A stretch of DNA of 5,050 nucleotides from positions 3,875 through 8,924 of the forward strand of contig JAHFVB010000178.1 in NCBI GenBank assembly GCA_023264755.1, read 5' to 3'. A program made the position numbers and the translations under genes. This document shows, one piece after another, positions 1 to 5,026 of this stretch. The notes under the pieces were generated by a model. That model was not told where the DNA came from and made no database searches. It worked only from the letters and a program-made list of their open reading frames with translations. The stretch is from Mycobacterium sp. GTDB taxonomy: Bacteria; Actinomycetota; Actinomycetes; Mycobacteriales; Mycobacteriaceae. Within the stretch, counting starts at the first letter, position 1; each line of letters opens with the position of its first letter.

Positions 1-1
1 C

Positions 2-643
2 GCGGTGGACGCGAATCCCGACCGCGGCACGTTGAGCCAGAAGGTGCCGCTGGAGACCCCGGCGACCGTACGCCACCTGCTGCGCGACGCGGAGGGCATC
101 AGCAGCTACAGCGACGTGCGCGGTTACACCTCGCAGGGGCCGAGCAGGCTGGAGGTGCTGGCTTCGGAGACCGATCCGGCGGTGTCGGAGGCCTTCAGCT
201 CCGACGATTACGCGCGCACGCTGGCGGTGCTGGAACGCTTCTACAGCCTGGTCCTCACCGATTGCGGCACTGGCCTGCTGCACTCCGCGATGTCGGCGGT
301 ATTGAGCAAGGCCGACCTGCTGATCGTCGTCAGCTCGGGCTCGGTGGACGGCGCGCGCAGTGCCTCGGCGACGCTGGACTGGCTGGACGCCCATGGCCAC
401 CAGCAACTGGTGAGCAACTCGATCGCCGTCATCAACGCCGTCCGGCCCAGGTCGGGCAAGGTCGACATCCGCAAGGTCGAGGATCACTTCTCGCGCAGGT
501 GCCGCGCAGTGCTGCACGTGCCGTTCGACCCACACCTCGAAGAAGGCGCCGAGATCAACCTGGATCGGCTGAAGCCGGCGACTCGAGATGCGCTGGTCGA
601 ACTGGCGGCCGTGGTGGCCAGCGGGTTTCCGACGACCCGCTAG
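2..643 (+). CDS. MinD/ParA-like P-loop ATPase, Rv0530-like (C-terminal part; 5' end outside window)
   Basis: The reading frame is open from the window edge, so the N-terminus is missing. A GTG at base 5 sits inside a conserved MinD/ParA segment (DANPDRGTL) and is unlikely to be the start. Counting from base 5, residues 82-90 (LVLTDCGTG) form a Walker B-like strand with Asp86. Residues 104-112 form the next strand. N144 in AVINAVRP and P173/D175 in HVPFDPHLEEGA match the usual nucleotide-base pocket and C-terminal region of MinD-type ATPases. The Walker A lysine must lie upstream, since the family places it roughly 25-30 residues before the DxNP segment. M. tuberculosis Rv0530 (about 400 aa, from memory) is the likely ortholog, so about half is visible. 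Relatives include the ESX-associated EspI-type ATPases, but nothing here shows an ESX role. Such proteins act as ATP-switched dimers on membranes or DNA; the partner of this one is unknown. The family call is firm; the function is open. Confidence 0.85.
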   Translation, partial: AVDANPDRGTLSQKVPLETPATVRHLLRDAEGISSYSDVRGYTSQGPSRLEVLASETDPAVSEAFSSDDYARTLAVLERFYSLVLTDCGTGLLHSAMSAVLSKADLLIVVSSGSVDGARSASATLDWLDAHGHQQLVSNSIAVINAVRPRSGKVDIRKVEDHFSRRCRAVLHVPFDPHLEEGAEINLDRLKPATRDALVELAAVVASGFPTTR

Positions 644-801
644 CGCGGAGGTTGATCCTGGCCGAGCCGGCGCAGGAATTCGGGATCGTCGTCCGGCCCG
701 ATCATCCTGGTCTTGGGTCGACTCGCAGCCACGCGGCGGGACAACTTCCAGGCCGCAAAGGCCAGCCCCGCCAAGATCAGCACGAGCAGTAGGTACGGCA
801 C
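640..801 (-). CDS. Small single-pass membrane protein, 53 aa (probably Rv0530A-like)
   Basis: On the minus strand a GTG at 801-799 opens a 53-codon frame ending in TAG at 642-640. A near-perfect Shine-Dalgarno (AAGGAGG, 816-810) sits 8 bases before the GTG, the best ribosome-binding site in the window, and it decides the start. Residues 2-18 (PYLLLVLILAGLAFAAW) form one hydrophobic helix. A basic patch follows (K19, R22, R23, R28, K30, R32), then a polar acidic tail with DDDPEFLRRL near residues 37-46. By the positive-inside rule the N-terminus is probably outside and the tail cytoplasmic. Its stop overlaps the ATPase stop on the opposite strand. Position and size suggest the small conserved mycobacterial protein Rv0530A, named from memory. 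No enzymatic motif is visible and I assign no function; a small membrane adaptor is possible but speculative. Confidence 0.85.
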   Translation of the reverse strand: MPYLLLVLILAGLAFAAWKLSRRVAASRPKTRMIGPDDDPEFLRRLGQDQPPR

Positions 802-809
802 GAAGAAAA

Positions 810-816
810 CCTCCTT
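810..816 (-). promoter_or_regulatory. Strong Shine-Dalgarno for the 53-aa membrane protein
   Basis: The minus strand reads AAGGAGG, complementary to the 16S rRNA 3' end, followed by 8 bases and the GTG start at 801-799. Most other starts in this window have weak or no such site, so this is good evidence that the short frame is translated. Confidence 0.8.
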
Positions 817-822
817 GTCGTA

Positions 823-828
823 AATATA
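823..828 (-). promoter_or_regulatory. Candidate -10 box (TATATT) for the small membrane gene
   Basis: The minus strand reads TATATT, five of six bases of TATAAT and a fit to the mycobacterial TAnnnT pattern. It lies in the only AT-rich patch of this spacer. A transcript starting about 7 bases downstream would begin near base 816, giving a leader of about 15 bases that just includes the Shine-Dalgarno. No -35 match is seen at 17-base spacing, which is common in mycobacteria. Inference from sequence only. Confidence 0.4.
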
Positions 829-839
829 CGCGCCGTCGG

Positions 840-845
840 TAGGCT
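840..845 (+). promoter_or_regulatory. Candidate -10 box (TAGGCT) for leaderless transcription of the DUF4229 gene
   Basis: TAGGCT fits TAnnnT and is followed by exactly six bases (CGGGCC) and the GTG start at 852. That spacing would put the first transcribed base at the G of GTG, a common leaderless arrangement in mycobacteria. The gene has no convincing Shine-Dalgarno, which agrees. The first two bases of the box are part of the in-frame TAG at 840-842 that bars any longer N-terminus. Confidence 0.4.
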
Positions 846-851
846 CGGGCC

Positions 852-1187
852 GTGGCTAATGGTGACGGCAGCAACGAACCCACCAAGCGACCGGTTTCGC
901 GCATGTTGGTCGACGTGTTCGTGTATCTGGTGGCAAGGCTCTTGCTGGCGGCGGCCCTCTGGGCGGCGATCTACGGGGTGGGCCGGCTGTTCGGTCTTAC
1001 GGACTTCCCGGTCGCCGTGGCGGCGCTCATGGCCATCGTGATCGCGTTTCCGCTGGGCATCTGGTTGTTTGCGCCGTTGCGCAAGCGGGCCACGGCCAGC
1101 ATTGCCGCCGTCGACGAAGAGCGGCGCCGCGACCGCGACCAGCTGCGGGCCCGGCTGCGGGGCGATCAGCCACCGCCCACCCAGTGA
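852..1187 (+). CDS. DUF4229-type two-helix membrane protein (Rv0531-like), 111 aa
   Basis: The GTG at 852 is the first start after an in-frame TAG at 840-842. An ATG at residue 18 would delete the polar N-terminus and begin right at the first helix. Residues 1-18 are polar and basic. Residues about 21-44 and 53-75 are two hydrophobic helices joined by a short loop (RLFGLTDF). Residues 77-104 are a highly charged helix rich in Arg, Glu and Asp, ending in a Pro-rich tail. The size, the two helices followed by a basic FAPLRKR segment and the charged tail match actinobacterial DUF4229 proteins, and the position matches M. tuberculosis Rv0531 (from memory). Both termini are probably cytoplasmic. 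The last four bases overlap the start of the PLP-enzyme gene, so the two are probably co-transcribed and translationally coupled. Function is unknown. Confidence 0.85.
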   Translation: MANGDGSNEPTKRPVSRMLVDVFVYLVARLLLAAALWAAIYGVGRLFGLTDFPVAVAALMAIVIAFPLGIWLFAPLRKRATASIAAVDEERRRDRDQLRARLRGDQPPPTQ

Positions 1188-2233
1188 CACGCGCCCGCAC
1201 TGCGTTCGGTGCGGAATTCGTGGGGGCCGAGGGCTTTTTGAACTCCTCGACCTACGGGTTGCCGCCCACGTTCCTCGTCGCCGCGCTCGGCGACTCCATC
1301 CAGGACTGGCAGGCCGGCACCATGGACGTGCCGTCGTTCGACGAGTACGTGCGGCGGGGCCGGGCGGGCTATGCCGCGCTGGCCGGGGTGCCCGTCGAAT
1401 CGGTGGCCATGGGCGGCAGCGTCTCGGCGGTGCTCGCCCTGGCGGCGGCGGCCATCCCCGACGGCAGCCGAGTGGCGACGGTGCGTGGGGAATTCACCAG
1501 CACGACCTTCCCGTTCGTCGCCCAGGCCGGCCGCGGAGTGACGATCGTGGAGTTGCCCGCCGACGAGTTCGTGGTGGCTGCCGCCGACTATGACGTCGTC
1601 GTCGCGAGCGTGGTGCAGTCCGCCAATGGCCACGTGCTCGACCTGGACGCCTTGCGGGCCGCGACGGCCGGCACCGAAACCCTGGTGGTGCTCGACCTCA
1701 CCCAGGCAATCGGCTGGAAGCAGCTGGAGCTCGGCTGGGCCGACGTGACCGCCGCCGCGGTCTACAAGTGGCTGCTGGCGCCGCGCGGCACCGCGTGGAT
1801 GTCGGTGAGCGTCCGGATGGCCGAGTCGATGACACCGCATGCGGCGAACTGGTACGCGGGCCCGCAGCCGTGGTCGACGATCTACGGGCTGCCACTGCGG
1901 CTGGCCGACACCGCGCGTCGGTTCGACACGTCGCCGGCCTGGTTCGGCGTGCTGGGCGCCGGGTTGACGTTGCCGTGGCTGGCAGCCCTGGACGGGGCGA
2001 CGGTGGAAGCGCACTGCATCGGGCTGGCCAATCGGCTCTGCCGCGAGCTCGATCTCCCACAACGGGATTCGGCGATCGTGTCGCTACCCGCTGGGATCGC
2101 GACCGACGCCGCGGACAAACTGCGGGCCGCGGGGCTGCGCGCCGCGGTGCGCGCGGGGGCGGTGCGGGTCGGTTTCCACCTGTACAACACCGACGAGGAC
2201 CTGGAGCGGTTGCTCGACGCGTTGCGTACCTAG
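1184..2233 (+). CDS. Class-V aminotransferase-fold PLP-dependent enzyme, 349 aa
   Basis: Fold-type-I PLP enzyme of the class-V group, which includes cysteine desulfurases, kynureninase, isopenicillin-N epimerase-like proteins and EgtE-type C-S lyases. Residues 19-28 (LNSSTYGLPP) form the N-terminal substrate-side motif. G77-G78-S79 sits where class-V enzymes hold the PLP phosphate. Asp171 in VVLDLTQAIG should pair with the pyridine nitrogen, and Lys195 in VYKWLLAPRG is the expected Schiff-base lysine. R328 to N335 (RVGFHLYN, then TDEDLERLL) matches the usual C-terminal class-V motif. The only cysteines are C278 and C286, neither in a desulfurase active-site loop, so an IscS/SufS role is unlikely. 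Length is slightly short for the group (usually 370-410). The GTG start overlaps the DUF4229 stop as GTGA and lacks its own Shine-Dalgarno, so coupled translation is likely. Substrate cannot be read from sequence. M. tuberculosis carries PE_PGRS6 and fabH in this interval, from memory. Confidence 0.88.
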   Translation: MTRARTAFGAEFVGAEGFLNSSTYGLPPTFLVAALGDSIQDWQAGTMDVPSFDEYVRRGRAGYAALAGVPVESVAMGGSVSAVLALAAAAIPDGSRVATVRGEFTSTTFPFVAQAGRGVTIVELPADEFVVAAADYDVVVASVVQSANGHVLDLDALRAATAGTETLVVLDLTQAIGWKQLELGWADVTAAAVYKWLLAPRGTAWMSVSVRMAESMTPHAANWYAGPQPWSTIYGLPLRLADTARRFDTSPAWFGVLGAGLTLPWLAALDGATVEAHCIGLANRLCRELDLPQRDSAIVSLPAGIATDAADKLRAAGLRAAVRAGAVRVGFHLYNTDEDLERLLDALRT

Positions 2234-2239
2234 CCGGGG

Positions 2240-3121
2240 TTAGCTTCCGAACGCCAGCGCGGCCGCCACGGCCACCGACCAGACCAGCATCGCCAACCCG
2301 GTATCGCGGAGCACCGGAATCAGCTCCTTGCCGCCGCGTCCACCCCGCACCGGCAGGGTGGCCCGCACGGCCAGCGGTAGCGCCACCAAACCCGCCAGAC
2401 ACCACGGCGTGGCGAACACCAGCACCACCGTCAGCACGAAGGCCAAGGTGACCAGGGCCTGATACAACAGCCGGGTGCGGGGGTCGCCCAGCCGCACGGC
2501 CAGCGTGATCTTGCCCGACTCCCTGTCGGTCGGGATGTCGCGAAGGTTGTTGGCGACCAACACCGCTGACGACAGCGCACCCATCGCGACGGCGAGCGTG
2601 GCGCCGACCCAGTCGATGCGCAGCGCCTGGGTGTACTGCGTGCCCAGCACCGCGACGAGCCCGAAGAACACGAACACCGCGACCTCGCCAAGCCCCTGGT
2701 AGCAGTAGGGCTTCGATCCGCCGGTGTACAGCCAGGCCCCGGCGATGCATACCGCACCGACGGCGACCAACCACGGCTGGCTCACGACGGCCAGCGTCAG
2801 TCCTGCGGCCGCACCGACGCCGAGGCTGAGCAGCGCGGCGGTCAGTACCGACCGCGGGGTGGCCAGCTTCGACCCGACCAGGCGCAGTGGGCCGGCCCGT
2901 ACGTCGTCGGTGCCGCGGATGCCATCGGAATAGTCGTTGGCGTAGTTCACGCCGACGATCAGGGCCAGCGCCACCACCAGGGCCAGCAGGGCCTTCCACC
3001 ACACGGCATCGCCCAGCCAGGCGGCGGCGCCGGTACCCGCGATCACTGGTGCCACGGCGTTGGGCAACGTGCGGGGGCGGGCGCCTTCGATCCATTGCGC
3101 GACGGTGGCCACGGGCGACAT
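2240..3121 (-). CDS. menA: 1,4-dihydroxy-2-naphthoate polyprenyltransferase MenA, 293 aa
   Basis: UbiA-family integral membrane prenyltransferase. It joins 1,4-dihydroxy-2-naphthoate to a polyprenyl diphosphate, giving demethylmenaquinone, the step before MenG/UbiE methylation in the menaquinone pathway. Numbering from ATG 3121: the N-terminal signature [14 protein letters not shown] spans 13-26. The first Asp motif [12 protein letters not shown] spans 59-70 (N62, D63, D66). YTGGSKPY spans 132-139, followed by GLGE at 143-146. The second Asp motif NNLRDIPTD spans 191-199 (D195, D199). These acidic residues bind the Mg-diphosphate. About eight or nine hydrophobic segments follow the family pattern, and 293 aa is close to the roughly 290 of M. 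tuberculosis MenA. The frame stays open upstream to 3235, but ATG 3121 has GGAG at 3136-3133 and gives the family N-terminus. Expressed divergently from mtnP; ends 6 bases from the PLP gene's stop, leaving no room for a hairpin terminator. Confidence 0.97.
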   Translation of the reverse strand: MSPVATVAQWIEGARPRTLPNAVAPVIAGTGAAAWLGDAVWWKALLALVVALALIVGVNYANDYSDGIRGTDDVRAGPLRLVGSKLATPRSVLTAALLSLGVGAAAGLTLAVVSQPWLVAVGAVCIAGAWLYTGGSKPYCYQGLGEVAVFVFFGLVAVLGTQYTQALRIDWVGATLAVAMGALSSAVLVANNLRDIPTDRESGKITLAVRLGDPRTRLLYQALVTLAFVLTVVLVFATPWCLAGLVALPLAVRATLPVRGGRGGKELIPVLRDTGLAMLVWSVAVAAALAFGS

Positions 3122-3125
3122 CGTC

Positions 3126-3181
3126 GCATGTGCTCCGGCGGTCCACGCGAGTGCGCCCGGACATGCGGCTCGCGCACATGC
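3126..3181. repeat. 8-bp perfect inverted repeat, GCATGTGC / GCACATGC
   Basis: The left arm GCATGTGC (3126-3133) and right arm GCACATGC (3174-3181) are exact reverse complements, 40 bases apart. They lie inside the menA/mtnP spacer, with the left arm close to the menA start. Arms spaced like this can be paired operator half-sites, but 8 bp in GC-rich DNA may be chance. Confidence 0.4.
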
Positions 3182-3209
3182 ACCACAATGGCCACATGGG
3201 TGTGGATGC
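3180..3209. repeat. CCACA tandem repeat sharing one TGTGG complement (two alternative hairpins)
   Basis: CCACAATGG (3183-3191) and CCACATGGG (3192-3200) form an imperfect tandem repeat, 7 of 9 identical. Each CCACA can pair with the single TGTGG at 3201-3205. The near copy gives a 5-bp stem with a TGGG loop. The far copy gives GCA+CCACA pairing with TGTGG+TGC, an 8-bp stem with one bulged A at 3206. The structure ends one base before the mtnP Shine-Dalgarno. It could be an operator or a leader hairpin; this is inference. Confidence 0.4.
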
Positions 3210-3213
3210 GAGG
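3210..3213 (+). promoter_or_regulatory. Shine-Dalgarno of mtnP (GAGG)
   Basis: GAGG lies 8 bases before the GTG at 3222, the spacing expected for an active ribosome-binding site. It argues for GTG 3222 over the in-frame GTG at 3213, which overlaps the motif itself, and over longer starts reaching into menA. Confidence 0.6.
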
Positions 3214-3221
3214 TGCGGCCA

Positions 3222-3998
3222 GTGTTAGGCGTCATCGGTGGCAGCGGCTTCTATTCGTTCTTCGGAGCCGACGCGCGCAGCGTCAGCCTGGACACCCCCT
3301 ACGGCGCGCCGAGTGCGCCCATCACCGTCGGTACCGTTGGCGCGCACGAGGTCGCGTTCCTGCCCCGGCACGGCGAGCACCACGAGTACTCCCCGCACAC
3401 CGTGCCGTACCGCGCGAACATGTGGGCGCTGCGCGCGCTCGGGGTGCGGCGCGTCTTCGGGCCGTGTGCGGTCGGCAGCCTGACCACGGAACTGGGACCC
3501 GGTGCCATGGTGGTGCCCGACCAGCTCGTCGACCGGACCAGCGGGCGGGCGGCCACGTACTTCGACTCCGGCGGCATCCACGTCAGCTTCGCCGACCCCT
3601 ACTGTCCCGACCTGCGGGCCGCGGCATCGGCTCTGCCCGGGGTGGTCGACGGCGGGACCATGGTGGTCATCGAAGGGCCCAGGTTCTCCACCCGGGCGGA
3701 GAGTCAGCTGTATGCGCGGCAGGGCTTCACGTTGATCAACATGACTGGATATCCGGAGTCGGTGCTGGCCCGCGAGCTCGAGATGTGTTATGCCGCAATC
3801 GCCTTGGTGACGGACCTGGATGCCGGTGTGGAGGCGGGCGCCGGGGTCAAGGCCGTCGACGTGTTCGCCGAGTTCGAGAAGAACCTGGTGCCGTTCAAGA
3901 AGCTGGTCCGTGAGGCGATCGACGGGGTGGCCTCCGAACGCACCTGCACCCACTGTCTGCCCCACGAAGGGGTCACCCTGCCCATCGAACTGCCGTGA
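3222..3998 (+). CDS. mtnP: S-methyl-5'-thioadenosine phosphorylase, 258 aa
   Basis: Cytoplasmic PNP/MTAP family-2 enzyme. It cleaves methylthioadenosine with phosphate to adenine and 5-methylthioribose-1-phosphate, salvaging the by-product of polyamine synthesis and other SAM reactions. GTG 3222 places the canonical phosphate loop VIGGSGFY at residues 4-11 (S8). Other family motifs are [12 protein letters not shown] (48-59), PYRANMWAL (62-70) with YRAN contacting phosphate and ribose, [10 protein letters not shown] (151-160), NMTGYPE (173-179) and LVTDLDAG (195-202). D198 and D200 match the Asp pair that selects 6-aminopurines, which favours MTA or adenosine over inosine or guanosine. The protein ends in TCTHC (241-245), a CxxC pair. 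Length fits the family (about 260-280). M. tuberculosis Rv0535, annotated pnp, is the expected ortholog. The TGA stop overlaps the GTG of the downstream SDR gene, so the two probably form an operon. Family assignment is near certain; substrate preference is inferred. Confidence 0.95.
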   Translation: MLGVIGGSGFYSFFGADARSVSLDTPYGAPSAPITVGTVGAHEVAFLPRHGEHHEYSPHTVPYRANMWALRALGVRRVFGPCAVGSLTTELGPGAMVVPDQLVDRTSGRAATYFDSGGIHVSFADPYCPDLRAAASALPGVVDGGTMVVIEGPRFSTRAESQLYARQGFTLINMTGYPESVLARELEMCYAAIALVTDLDAGVEAGAGVKAVDVFAEFEKNLVPFKKLVREAIDGVASERTCTHCLPHEGVTLPIELP

Positions 3999-5026
3999 GG
4001 GTGCTGCTGACCGGGGCCGCCGGGTTCATCGGGGCGCGGGTCGACGCAGCGCTGCGCGCCGCGGGCCACGAGGTCGTCGGGCTGGACGCCATGCTGACCG
4101 CAGCCCACGGAGCGAGCGCCCGGCTGCCGGAGGGGGTGTGTGAGGCCGACGTGCGGGACCCTTCGGCGCTGGCGGCCCTGCTGGATGGGGTGGACGTGGT
4201 GTGCCATCAGGCCGCGATGGTGGGGGCCGGCGTCGACGCGGCCGACACGCCGTCGTACGCCAGCCACAACGACTACGGCACCGCGGTGCTGCTGGCCGAG
4301 ATGTTCGCCGCCGGTTGCCGGCGGTTGGTGCTGGCCTCGTCGATGGTGGTCTACGGGCAGGGCCGTTACGACTGCCCCGAACACGGTCCGGTCGAGCCGC
4401 TGCCGCGCACCCGCGCGGACCTCGACGGCGGGGTGTTCGAGCACCGCTGCCCCGTGGGCGACGAGCAGCTGCAGTGGCGGCTGGTCGGCGAGGGGGAGCC
4501 GCTGCGGCCCCGCAGCCTCTACGCGGCCAGCAAGACCGCGCAGGAGCACTATGCGCTGGCCTGGGCCGAATCGACGGGCGGCTCCGTGGTCGCCTTGCGC
4601 TATCACAACGTCTACGGCCCACGCATGCCGCGCGACACCCCGTATTCCGGCGTCGCGGCGATCTTCCGCTCCGAGCTCGAAAAGGGCAACCTACCAAGGG
4701 TTTACGAGGACGGCGGCCAGATGCGTGACTTCGTCCACGTCGACGACGTCGCCGCCGCCGACCTGGCCGCGGTCGAAGCCGATCGCGGCGGCTTCACGGC
4801 GTTCAACGTCTGCTCGGGCCGGCCGATCTCCATCCTGGAGGTGGCCGCGCAGCTGTGCCAGGCGCGCGGCGCCGGCGCCCCGGCCGTCACCGGGCAATAC
4901 CGCAGTGGCGACGTCCGCCACATCGTGGCCGACCCCGCGCTGGCCGCCGAGTCGCTGGGGTTCCGCGCCGCGATCGACCCGCACGACGGCTTGCGAGAGT
5001 TCGCGTACGCGCCGCTGCGGGACTGA
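3995..5026 (+). CDS. galE3: NAD-dependent nucleotide-sugar epimerase/dehydratase (GalE3-like extended SDR), 343 aa
   Basis: Extended short-chain dehydrogenase/reductase, probably acting on a nucleotide sugar in the cytoplasm. Residues 6-13 (TGAAGFIG) form the dinucleotide loop. D31 after VVGL binds the adenine ribose and indicates NAD over NADP. D52 in ADVRD and HQAA (71-74) are standard. S115/S116 with Y176-AAS-K180 form the catalytic set, and RYHNVYGPR (202-210), RDFVHVDD (244-251) and RSGDVRHIVAD (303-313) complete the family pattern. Ser116 and Tyr176 are 60 residues apart, against about 25 in E. coli GalE. The extra stretch holds DCPEHG (126-131) and HRCPVGDE (150-157), resembling a zinc ribbon. 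The GTG start overlaps the mtnP stop as GTGA with no good Shine-Dalgarno, so coupling is likely; GTG 4001 is an alternative. It matches M. tuberculosis Rv0536, named galE3. True substrate and reaction (4-epimerase or other) are unproven. Confidence 0.9.
   Translation: MRVLLTGAAGFIGARVDAALRAAGHEVVGLDAMLTAAHGASARLPEGVCEADVRDPSALAALLDGVDVVCHQAAMVGAGVDAADTPSYASHNDYGTAVLLAEMFAAGCRRLVLASSMVVYGQGRYDCPEHGPVEPLPRTRADLDGGVFEHRCPVGDEQLQWRLVGEGEPLRPRSLYAASKTAQEHYALAWAESTGGSVVALRYHNVYGPRMPRDTPYSGVAAIFRSELEKGNLPRVYEDGGQMRDFVHVDDVAAADLAAVEADRGGFTAFNVCSGRPISILEVAAQLCQARGAGAPAVTGQYRSGDVRHIVADPALAAESLGFRAAIDPHDGLREFAYAPLRD

Larger units (their letters stand above)
3122..3221. promoter_or_regulatory. Divergent menA/mtnP control region
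   Basis: This 100-base spacer separates the outward-facing starts of menA and mtnP and must carry signals for one or both. It contains no TA dinucleotide, so no TAnnnT -10 box exists on either strand. The nearest plus-strand candidate is CACAAT at 3184-3189, four of six bases to TATAAT. It carries two inverted-repeat systems, annotated separately, and the Shine-Dalgarno sites of both genes. Confidence 0.5.

Noticed and set aside
5..7. GTG at base 5 as the start of the ATPase
   Set aside because: It lies within a conserved strand (VDANPDRG), and a start there would remove the Walker A loop. The frame is simply cut by the window edge.
1166..2062. A 298-codon minus-strand open frame opposite the PLP enzyme
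   Set aside because: Its composition is His/Arg/Gly/Gln-rich low complexity with no motif, while the plus strand carries clear class-V PLP motifs.
2234..2239. A terminator between the PLP gene and menA
   Set aside because: Only six bases (CCGGGG) separate the two stops, with no hairpin or T-run. Any termination would have to be Rho-dependent or lie inside the opposite gene.
1698..3197. A 499-codon open frame on the minus strand across the PLP gene and menA
   Set aside because: It runs in a different frame over two strongly supported genes, its product is dominated by Arg, Pro, Gly and Ala, and it shows no domain. This is the usual shadow of high-GC codon bias.
3060..3221. A 54-residue N-terminal extension of the phosphorylase
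   Set aside because: It would be antisense to the menA 5' end and places a non-family sequence before the phosphate loop. GTG 3222 with GAGG 8 bases upstream gives the normal N-terminus.
3122..3235. A 38-residue Cys-rich N-terminal extension of MenA starting at 3235 (CGHCGAC-like segment)
   Set aside because: It resembles a metal-binding motif, but it overlaps the mtnP start on the other strand, is not part of the known MenA N-terminus, and ATG 3121 gives the expected protein with a plausible Shine-Dalgarno.
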